Below are positions 1 through 4,961 of a stretch of 8,768 nucleotides of DNA, in pieces; position 1 is the first letter of the stretch; the number at the start of each line of letters is the position of its first letter. Origin of the DNA: Bacillota bacterium (lineage in GTDB: Bacteria > Bacillota > Clostridia > Oscillospirales > Oscillospiraceae); contig JAJUHD010000106.1 of assembly GCA_029268085.1 (NCBI GenBank), positions 1 to 8,768 of the forward strand, in the 5' to 3' direction. Made by a program: the position numbers and the translations under genes. The notes below the pieces were generated by a model. It saw nothing but the letters and a program-made list of their open reading frames with translations, had not been told where the DNA came from and did not search any database.

Positions 1-1632
1 CATGCGTTTTTCAAGTTCGTCCGCAAGTACATGCTTTTTGACCTTTCCGCTCTCGGTGCGCGGGATACTGTCGATGATCTCTACGCGTTCGGGCCAGTGG
101 CGCTTATGTACTTTTTTGCTTTGGAGATAAGCTATAATGTCCTCTTTGGTAACTGTATCTGTCCCTTTTGCAAGCACTACAAAGGCGCAGATACGCTCGC
201 CGAGACGCTCGTCGGGCATACCGATGACCGTGTGGTCCTGAATGCCCGGACAACCCTCGAGATTTTCGTTTATATCGTTAGTGTTAAGGTTTTCGCCGCC
301 GCGGACAATGATATCCTTTTCTCTGCCGACAATCTTGATGTTGCCGTATTCGTCTGATACGCAGAGGTCACCGGAATAGAACCAGCCGTCGTCGTCGAGC
401 GCCGCGTCGGTCAGAGCGGGTGCGTTCAGGTAGCCCACAAAGACGTTCGGGCCCCGTGAGGCTTCTTCACCGATAACCCCGGGAGGGACTGGCTTTCTGT
501 TTTTATCCACGACACGAACCTCGATTGCGCCCATTGTGCGTCCAGACCACTTGCCGAGATTATCAAGGCATTCTTCCGGACGGACGCATATGTGCGGAAC
601 GCTCTCGGTCGAGCCGTAACACTCGCAGACCAGTATCCCGAATTCGTTCCAGGCTTTCTGAACGAGCTCTTTAGGTACAGGAGCGCCGCCGCAGATATAG
701 AAACGCAGATAAGGCAGGGAGCTTCCTGATTCCTCAAGCTGCTTGAGAAGGTCATAGATGAACGGGGTAGCCCCCATAGAATAGGTGCATTTTTCCCGAT
801 TCATGATTCTTACGGCTTCCGAGCAGCTAAACCTTTCCTCAAGAACCAGCCTGCCGCCGCGGAGCATCGGGGAGATTATCCCGTGATGAAGCCCCGTCGC
901 GTGGCTGAGCGGGGCGGGCATAAATATGGAGTCATCGTCCGTCAGACCCAGCGTTTTATTAAAAACTTCTTCGCTGTAAATGATATTGTTGTGAGTAAAC
1001 ATTACGGCCTTGCAGCCCTTTGTCGTTCCCGATGTGCATAGGATGAGAGCAATATCGTCGCTTGCGGCGGGGGATGGCTTTTTCGGAGCTTCATCCGAGA
1101 CCATGATCTCTTTAAAATTGCCTGCATTCTTGGGAAGGGCGTCTTTTTCGGCTTCACTGTCGCATACAAAAGCGAGAGAGGCAAGCATAGGGAGATCATT
1201 TTTAAGCTCACACAACATTTCGATGCGGTTCGAGGTTCTGTAGGCCGCGGCACTGATATGCAGCCTGCTTCCGAGCATGACAAGCAGACCCTTCAGCTCG
1301 TCGTCGATGAAGCACATACCCAAAGGAGCGGGTACAGCGCCGATTTTCAGACATGCGAAGAGCGCTATGACAAATTCGCTTCGAGGCGGTATCTGGAAGC
1401 TCACAACGTCTCCCGCGCCGATGCCGCATTTTTCAAAATAAGCAGCTAACGCGTCCGCTTTTTTATCAAGCTGGGCATAGGTATAGCGCATTCCGTGATC
1501 GTCCACGACGAATTCCTTGCCGCCATATTGTGAAACAGTGCTGTTCCAGCGATCCAGCAGTGTCGCGCTTGTCCAGTATCCCCGCTCTTCATAGAGCTTT
1601 TTCTGAGACTCGTTTATCTTTACTCCGATCAA
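1..1632 (-). CDS. AMP-forming acyl-CoA synthetase (class I adenylate-forming enzyme), C-terminal end cut by window
   Basis: Activates a carboxylic acid to its acyl-CoA through an acyl-AMP intermediate; cytoplasmic. Reading from a TTG at 1632 gives 544 codons with no stop to the window edge. The family motifs are in order: phosphate-binding loop TSGTTKGCK (about residues 200-208), CYGSTES (338-344), YSGDL with Asp422 (419-423), hinge GREKDIIVRGGEN (436-448) and the C-terminal PRTESGKVKK with the catalytic Lys at about 530. Because that last motif is present, only a short tail is missing. TTG is chosen because an in-frame stop lies shortly upstream, a GGAAAGGCGGG ribosome binding site sits just before it, and the first in-frame ATG (residue 48) would remove conserved N-terminal sequence. 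The gene starts 51 bases after the acyl-CoA dehydrogenase stop, so the two probably form an operon. The phosphate loop is a variant of the usual TSGTTGxPK. Substrate unknown: FadD-like and CaiC-like enzymes share these motifs. Confidence 0.93.
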   Translation of the reverse strand, partial: MIGVKINESQKKLYEERGYWTSATLLDRWNSTVSQYGGKEFVVDDHGMRYTYAQLDKKADALAAYFEKCGIGAGDVVSFQIPPRSEFVIALFACLKIGAVPAPLGMCFIDDELKGLLVMLGSRLHISAAAYRTSNRIEMLCELKNDLPMLASLAFVCDSEAEKDALPKNAGNFKEIMVSDEAPKKPSPAASDDIALILCTSGTTKGCKAVMFTHNNIIYSEEVFNKTLGLTDDDSIFMPAPLSHATGLHHGIISPMLRGGRLVLEERFSCSEAVRIMNREKCTYSMGATPFIYDLLKQLEESGSSLPYLRFYICGGAPVPKELVQKAWNEFGILVCECYGSTESVPHICVRPEECLDNLGKWSGRTMGAIEVRVVDKNRKPVPPGVIGEEASRGPNVFVGYLNAPALTDAALDDDGWFYSGDLCVSDEYGNIKIVGREKDIIVRGGENLNTNDINENLEGCPGIQDHTVIGMPDERLGERICAFVVLAKGTDTVTKEDIIAYLQSKKVHKRHWPERVEIIDSIPRTESGKVKKHVLADELEKRM

Positions 1633-1646
1633 ATTAAGCCCGCCTT

Positions 1647-1682
1647 TCCGTATTTATATTGCGCTGTACGCAAAAATACGGA
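1647..1682 (-). repeat. Intercistronic hairpin between acyl-CoA dehydrogenase and acyl-CoA synthetase
   Basis: A nine-base perfect outer stem (TCCGTATTT at 1647-1655 with AAATACGGA at 1674-1682) encloses a second five-base stem (TTGCG 1659-1663 with CGCAA 1669-1673) around a five-base loop, with a three-base bulge on one side only. In the minus-strand mRNA it begins one base after the dehydrogenase stop codon and ends inside the GGAAAGGCGGG ribosome binding site of the synthetase. There is no U tract, so it does not look like a simple terminator. An RNA stability or translational-coupling element is an inference. Confidence 0.7.
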
Positions 1683-1683
1683 T

Positions 1684-2826
1684 TTATTTATATTCCTGTT
1701 CGAGCGCCTTTGCAATCGTCAGCCTTTGAATCTGGTTTGTACCCTCGAAGATCTGGAAGATCTTAGCGTCGCGCATGAGCTTTTCAACAGGGTATTCCTT
1801 GCTGTAGCCGTAGCCGCCAAAGATCTGAATGGCGTTGGAGGTGACTTCCTGCATACAGTCGGTGACGAAGGTTTTGGTAATGGCGCCTTCCTTCTGAACG
1901 AGCTGTCCTGCGTCCATGAGCTTCATGGTGTTGTTTACAAGGCAACGGGAGGCTTCGATCTTGATCGCCATGTCCGCCAGCATGGACTGGACCATCTGGA
2001 ACTTGATAATGGGCTGGCCGAACTGCTGACGCTGCATGGCGTATGCCATAGCCTCGTCAAGCGCACGCTGCATTATACCGACGCCGAGCGTCGCGATAAA
2101 TGCGCGGGAGAGGTTCAGAGCGTTGAGCGCGATGTGGAGGCCCTCGCCCTCTTCACCGATACGGTTAGAAACGGGAACTCGGACATTGTCGAAGATAAGC
2201 TCGGTCGTATTGGAGAGACGGAAGCCCATTTTGTTCTCGTGAGCGCCAACAGAGAGACCCTTGCTGTTGCGGTCGATCATGAAAGCGGAGATTCCCTTTT
2301 TGCCTGCTGCGGGATCGGTTTTGAAGAAGCTGACGTAGATGCTTGCGCATGCGCCGTTCGTTGCGAAGGTCTTTGTGCCGTTGAGGATATAGTAGTCGCC
2401 GTCGCGGGTTGCGGTCGCGCGGAGAGCGCCTGCGTCGGAGCCTGCGCCCGGCTCGGTTATCGCAAAGCAGGCAAAGTTGCCGGGAACGACGACGTCTGCG
2501 AAGCGCCGTGCCTGCTCGGGAGTGCCTGCCAGAATGACGTTGCGGAGAGCAACAAAGTTAGTCACGATGGTATCGGCATAACCGGCGTCGACCTTTGCCA
2601 GCTCTTCAAACACCATAGCTGTGGTTTCATAGCTCATGCCTTCGCCGCCGTATTCTTCCGGAATTTCCAGGAGGTGAAGACCCATATCGATTGCGGGCTT
2701 AAACAGCTCGATGGGGCATTCGCCTTTTTCATCGCACTCCGCTACATGGGGCTTAATTTCCTTTTCGGCCATGTTGCGGACCATTTCGATGAGTTCTTTT
2801 TGTTCGTCGGTGTAAATTAAACTCAT
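1684..2826 (-). CDS. Acyl-CoA dehydrogenase (FAD-dependent, short/medium-chain type)
   Basis: Introduces an alpha,beta double bond into an acyl-CoA, passing electrons to FAD and normally on to electron-transfer flavoprotein. At 380 residues it has the usual length. The N-terminal helical domain is followed by the first family signature around CFAITEPGAGSDAG (120-133), the beta domain with NGTKTFATNG (149-158), then the C-terminal helical domain with QRQQFG (265-270), IQIFGGYGY (333-341) and FEGTNQIQRL (360-369). Glu361 aligns with the catalytic base of the butyryl-CoA dehydrogenase type. The ATG at 2826 is preceded by an AGGAAGGA ribosome binding site about eight bases away. It is the first gene of a likely two-gene operon with the synthetase downstream. 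The family fits butyryl-CoA dehydrogenase and related enzymes, but no EtfAB, crotonase or thiolase gene is in the window, so bcd is not assigned. Confidence 0.95.
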   Translation of the reverse strand: MSLIYTDEQKELIEMVRNMAEKEIKPHVAECDEKGECPIELFKPAIDMGLHLLEIPEEYGGEGMSYETTAMVFEELAKVDAGYADTIVTNFVALRNVILAGTPEQARRFADVVVPGNFACFAITEPGAGSDAGALRATATRDGDYYILNGTKTFATNGACASIYVSFFKTDPAAGKKGISAFMIDRNSKGLSVGAHENKMGFRLSNTTELIFDNVRVPVSNRIGEEGEGLHIALNALNLSRAFIATLGVGIMQRALDEAMAYAMQRQQFGQPIIKFQMVQSMLADMAIKIEASRCLVNNTMKLMDAGQLVQKEGAITKTFVTDCMQEVTSNAIQIFGGYGYSKEYPVEKLMRDAKIFQIFEGTNQIQRLTIAKALEQEYK

Positions 2827-2852
2827 GTCGGTTCATCCTTCCTGTTATAGTT

Positions 2853-2868
2853 TTACAAATAATTGTAA
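2853..2868. promoter_or_regulatory. 16-bp palindrome in the acyl-CoA dehydrogenase leader (candidate operator)
   Basis: TTACAA-ATAA-TTGTAA is a perfect dyad with a four-base centre. It lies just downstream of the candidate -10 hexamer, around the expected transcription start, and 26 bases before the ATG. A position overlapping the start of transcription is typical of repressor operators. The regulator is unknown; the half-sites are not those I recall for Rex (TTGTTAA-type). Confidence 0.5.
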
Positions 2869-2873
2869 TTTGC

Positions 2874-2903
2874 TGTATAAATCATATCATTGCAGCCCGT
2901 CAA
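2874..2903 (-). promoter_or_regulatory. Candidate sigma-A promoter of the acyl-CoA dehydrogenase operon
   Basis: On the minus strand a TTGACG -35 (2898-2903) is followed after 18 bases by TATACA (2874-2879). The site is downstream of the cyclase gene terminator and about 50 bases upstream of the dehydrogenase ATG, where a promoter is needed. The -10 matches consensus at only four of six positions. Confidence 0.5.
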
Positions 2904-2980
2904 GCTCCAATCGGAACTAAATGAGTCAAGACATTGAATCAATAGCTTGAGCCTATCATTTGATATTTTGCTCACAATCT

Positions 2981-3014
2981 ATAAAAAAAGGAACTGCCAC
3001 TATATGGCAGCTCC
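2981..3014 (-). terminator. Intrinsic terminator after the cyclase-family gene
   Basis: A stem of ten pairs with a single A/C mismatch (GGAACTGCCA 2990-2999 with TGGCAGCTCC 3005-3014) and a five-base loop is followed on the minus strand by a run of seven T (complement of 2983-2989). It starts about 30 bases after the cyclase stop codon and separates that gene from the acyl-CoA operon. Confidence 0.92.
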
Positions 3015-3042
3015 ATTTCAGTCATATGTATAGGTTCCGATA

Positions 3043-3687
3043 TCATACTTCAACGGCAAAGACCCTTGCGGGAGCGCCGTCTGCGTTTATAAATTTCAGC
3101 GGGGCGGCTATCAGTCCAAAAAGACCGCCACCCAGCTTATCCAAATTGCAAAGGTTTTCAATGATTACAACCGTGCCTTGACCGAGGATCCTTCTGTGGT
3201 TTTCAAGACTCGCGCTGCCGATGGGATCAATGCTGATCGTATCAAGTCCCACGCCTTTTTTTCCGGTTGCGACAATATAGTCCGCAACCTCGCCGGTTAT
3301 GCAGGGAAAGCCGCTATAATAGGCCATATTGCCCCAATACTCATCCCAGCCGGTGCGAAACAGCAGAAACTCCGCTTTATCGGCAAGAGCTCGATTCCTC
3401 TCGATAAAGGACATATCTATGCATCCGTCCTTACCAAGCTCCGAGCAGTCGATGACGATCGCGGTTCCGACAAACTGCGTACCGTCAAAACTTTCGAGCG
3501 CAGCGCCGGTTTCAAACAGATGCGCGGGCGCGTCGATGTGCGTACCTGTATGGGAATACATATGCAAAAGAGTTTCGTTAAAGCCATTTTCCCGTATGGT
3601 GCGCGCCGTTGTCAGCTTCGGGGTTTCCGTACCCGGATAGACAGGCATGTTTTCCGATATTGTATGTGTCAAATCAAAAACTTTCAT
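3043..3687 (-). CDS. Cyclase family protein (metal-dependent hydrolase, kynurenine formamidase-like fold)
   Basis: A 214-residue member of the cyclase family (PF04199), whose characterised members include metal-dependent kynurenine formamidase (KynB) and related amide or lactone hydrolases. It opens with FDLTHTISENMPVYPGT (4-20) and carries the metal-binding motif HTGTHIDAPAH at 46-56 (His46, His50, Asp52, His56). Later conserved segments are GVGLDTISID (145-154), His164 in ENHRRIL and Glu177 in VVIIENL. There is no signal peptide, so it is probably cytoplasmic. The ATG at 3687 has an AAGGA ribosome binding site six bases upstream. The gene stands between greA and the acyl-CoA operon and has its own terminator. 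I see no convincing promoter in the 89 bases before it, so read-through from greA is possible. Nothing nearby concerns tryptophan breakdown, so kynB is not assigned. Confidence 0.88.
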   Translation of the reverse strand: MKVFDLTHTISENMPVYPGTETPKLTTARTIRENGFNETLLHMYSHTGTHIDAPAHLFETGAALESFDGTQFVGTAIVIDCSELGKDGCIDMSFIERNRALADKAEFLLFRTGWDEYWGNMAYYSGFPCITGEVADYIVATGKKGVGLDTISIDPIGSASLENHRRILGQGTVVIIENLCNLDKLGGGLFGLIAAPLKFINADGAPARVFAVEV

Positions 3688-3776
3688 ATATTATCCTTGC
3701 AATATTTATTGTATTTGTAATTTAAAACAGAATCTTATCTCAATTTTCCGCCTATAACTATATAAATACTGTTTGC

Positions 3777-4280
3777 TTAAAACGCGCTTATTGGGAGTGA
3801 TTCGTCATCCTGACCCTTTTCAATCGAGCGTATGACTATATAATAACTGTAGTCCGCATTAACCTCAACGCGGACACGGTCGCCCACCTTGCGGCCCATT
3901 AGCGCCTTGCCGATGGGCGATTCCTTGCTGATCAGCCCTTTAAGCGCATTCTGGCGCAGAGTGGTGACGATTTGGAAAACCTGTGTTTCATTATCCTCTT
4001 CAAAGTATACCTCAACCTTGTCGAACAGGCCGACGGCGTCGGATTTTGATTCACCCGAGATGACCCTCGCCGTTTTTATCATTCGCTCAAGATAGCGCAC
4101 TCGGCTGTCGTTGCGATTTTTCTCGCGCTTTGCCGCCTTGTATTCAAAATTCTCACTCAGGTCGCCGAACTCTCTGGCTGTTTTTACATCCTCGATGAGC
4201 TGAGGGCGCAGGATCTTCGTTCGGTATTCGATCTCCTCCTGCATTTTTTTTATATCGACCTGCGTCAGTTCGTCGTACAT
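3777..4280 (-). CDS. greA: GreA/GreB-family transcription elongation factor
   Basis: Rescues backtracked RNA polymerase by reaching through the secondary channel and stimulating cleavage of the transcript 3' end. The 167-residue protein is slightly longer than the usual ~158. The N-terminal coiled coil (about 5-75) carries the tip motif REFGDLSENFEYKAAKREK (36-54), with Asp40 and Glu43 at the positions of the acidic tip residues that hold the catalytic magnesium. The FKBP-like C-terminal domain includes GLISKESPIGKALMGRKVGDRV (115-136). The ATG at 4280 has an AGAAGGGA ribosome binding site at good spacing. The C-terminal domain has TTLRQNALKG (106-115) where GreA proteins I recall carry an acidic EAD-like stretch, so it may be a divergent paralogue. 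It is separated from the upstream tRNA by a strong terminator and therefore needs its own promoter. Confidence 0.9.
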   Translation of the reverse strand: MYDELTQVDIKKMQEEIEYRTKILRPQLIEDVKTAREFGDLSENFEYKAAKREKNRNDSRVRYLERMIKTARVISGESKSDAVGLFDKVEVYFEEDNETQVFQIVTTLRQNALKGLISKESPIGKALMGRKVGDRVRVEVNADYSYYIVIRSIEKGQDDESLPISAF

Positions 4281-4307
4281 ATATAAATCCCTTCTTTAGC
4301 TTCAAAT

Positions 4308-4337
4308 ACCATAAAATTTAAATAATTAAATAATCAA
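4308..4337 (-). promoter_or_regulatory. Weak candidate promoter for greA
   Basis: On the minus strand TTGATT (4332-4337) and TATGGT (4308-4313) are 18 bases apart. They lie between the tRNA terminator and greA, with the -35 inside the downstream arm of that terminator. greA needs a start site here because the terminator isolates it from the tRNA promoter, but the -10 is poor. Confidence 0.3.
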
Positions 4338-4379
4338 AAGGACTTAAACCGCAGGGGGCTCAAGTCCTTTTGATTATTT
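4328..4379 (-). terminator. Terminator after tRNA-Ala: 18-bp perfect hairpin
   Basis: The arms at 4328-4345 and 4362-4379 are perfectly complementary over 18 bases, around a 16-base loop. The stem is A/T-rich at its base (AAATAATC / GATTATTT), so each strand ends in a T-rich stretch, and on the minus strand more T-rich sequence follows. It begins six bases after the tRNA CCA end. The symmetry would allow action in both directions, but no plus-strand gene runs into it. Confidence 0.82.
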
Positions 4380-4384
4380 TTGTT

Positions 4385-4460
4385 TGGTGGACCCGAAGGG
4401 ACTCGAACCCTCGGTCTCCGCGTTGCGAACGCGGCGCTTTACCAGCTAAGCTACGAGCCC
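4385..4460 (-). tRNA. tRNA-Ala, anticodon CGC
   Basis: A complete 76-nt cloverleaf with encoded CCA. The acceptor stem GGGCTCG pairs with CGGGTCC and includes the G3:U70 wobble pair that identifies alanine tRNA. The D arm is GCTT-AGCTGGTA-AAGC. The anticodon arm CCGCG/CGCGG encloses the loop TTCGCAA, giving anticodon CGC, which reads the alanine codon GCG. The variable loop has five bases, and the T arm is GAGGG-TTCGAGT-CCCTT. The discriminator base is A. It has a very strong promoter just upstream and a terminator just downstream, so it is a single-tRNA transcription unit. Confidence 0.97.
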
Positions 4461-4470
4461 GAATAAATTT

Positions 4471-4487
4471 GTGACCTAAGCAGTCAC
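4471..4487 (-). repeat. Short inverted repeat in the tRNA-Ala leader
   Basis: GTGAC at 4471-4475 and GTCAC at 4483-4487 can form a five-base stem with a seven-base loop. It lies at the expected transcription start of the tRNA, so it would be the very 5' end of the precursor. It could be a leader hairpin removed by RNase P. Confidence 0.4.
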
Positions 4488-4493
4488 GCGCAT

Positions 4494-4521
4494 ATTATAG
4501 CACAGATTTTGTATTTGTCAA
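4494..4521 (-). promoter_or_regulatory. Consensus sigma-A promoter for tRNA-Ala
   Basis: On the minus strand a perfect TTGACA -35 (4516-4521) and perfect TATAAT -10 (4494-4499) are separated by 16 bases. A TG one base before the -10 makes it an extended -10 as well. Transcription would start near 4487, about 27 bases before the mature tRNA 5' end. Confidence 0.92.
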
Positions 4522-4540
4522 AATATAATTTTCTGCCGTC

Positions 4541-4569
4541 TTGATATTTTCATGTTTATGTAGTAGAAT
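4541..4569 (+). promoter_or_regulatory. Sigma-A promoter for SRP RNA
   Basis: TTGATA (4541-4546) and TAGAAT (4564-4569) are separated by exactly 17 bases. The predicted start at about 4576-4578 coincides with the 5' end of the long terminal helix of the SRP RNA. It is divergent from the tRNA-Ala promoter; the two -35 boxes are 19 bases apart. Confidence 0.88.
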
Positions 4570-4577
4570 ATCTAAAC

Positions 4578-4874
4578 GTGGCCCGTGACAAGGCTGCACT
4601 AGTCGGGGAGCCAGCGGTGCCCTGTACCTGCAATCCGCTATAGCAGGGATGAATTCCCGCCCCAGGATATTTGATGTGTCGTCTGACCTCAGCAAGTGGT
4701 GTTGAAGATCTGGTCTTGCGCAACGGAAGCCTGTGAACCATGTCAGGCGGGGGACCGAGCAGCATTAAGCGGGTAGCTCCGTGTGCCGCGAGGAAGCCGG
4801 GTTCGAGCTAACTGCTCAGGTAACGGACATATCAATTTATTCAAAGGCGGGTGTGCAGTCTTGTCACGGGCCGC
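4578..4874 (+). ncRNA. ffs: Signal recognition particle RNA, large Firmicutes type with Alu domain
   Basis: RNA scaffold that binds Ffh and directs nascent membrane and secreted proteins to the membrane. The ends pair in a long closing helix: 4580-4592 with 4860-4872, continued through a G-U pair into CTGCAC (4594-4599) with GTGCAG (4853-4858). The 5' part closely resembles the Alu domain of B. subtilis scRNA as I remember it (GGTGCCCTGTACCTGCAATC, then AGCAGGG), and GAGCTAACTGCTCAGGTAACG-like sequence recurs near the 3' end. The Ffh-binding helix is intact: CAGG (4744-4747) faces AGCAG (4758-4762), with a three-base stem CGG/CCG closed by the GNRA loop GGGA (4751-4754). It is about 297 nt, somewhat longer than the roughly 270 nt of B. 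subtilis. No clear terminator separates it from dnaX, so some transcripts may continue into dnaX. Confidence 0.97.
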
Positions 4875-4961
4875 GATTTATGTTTTATATTATATAGTAG
4901 CTACATTGTTGTGTTAGGCGAATTTTTATTGCGCATTCACTGGAAAAAGGGGGATTATCTT

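Noticed and set aside
1726..2820. Long open frame (364 codons) on the plus strand opposite the acyl-CoA dehydrogenase.
   Set aside because: It is the antisense shadow of a gene with full family motifs; its product is rich in Cys, His and Val without recognisable domains and it has no ribosome binding site of note.
3688..3776. Terminator or promoter between greA and the cyclase gene.
   Set aside because: Only AAACAG/CTGTTT arms far apart and a poor TTGAGA with no good -10 were seen; neither is strong enough to annotate.
4495..4765. Small minus-strand open frames across the tRNA/SRP region.
   Set aside because: They overlap promoters and a structured RNA and match no protein family I know.
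4851..4961. N-terminal extension of dnaX to an upstream in-frame ATG.
   Set aside because: The extra 37 codons begin inside the SRP RNA 3' helix. The family starts at MYQALYRKWRP, which has its own ribosome binding site.
4875..4961. Separate promoter for dnaX after the SRP RNA.
   Set aside because: AT-rich hexamers exist (TATATT-like), but no -35 box at suitable spacing was found; transcription from the SRP promoter is simpler.
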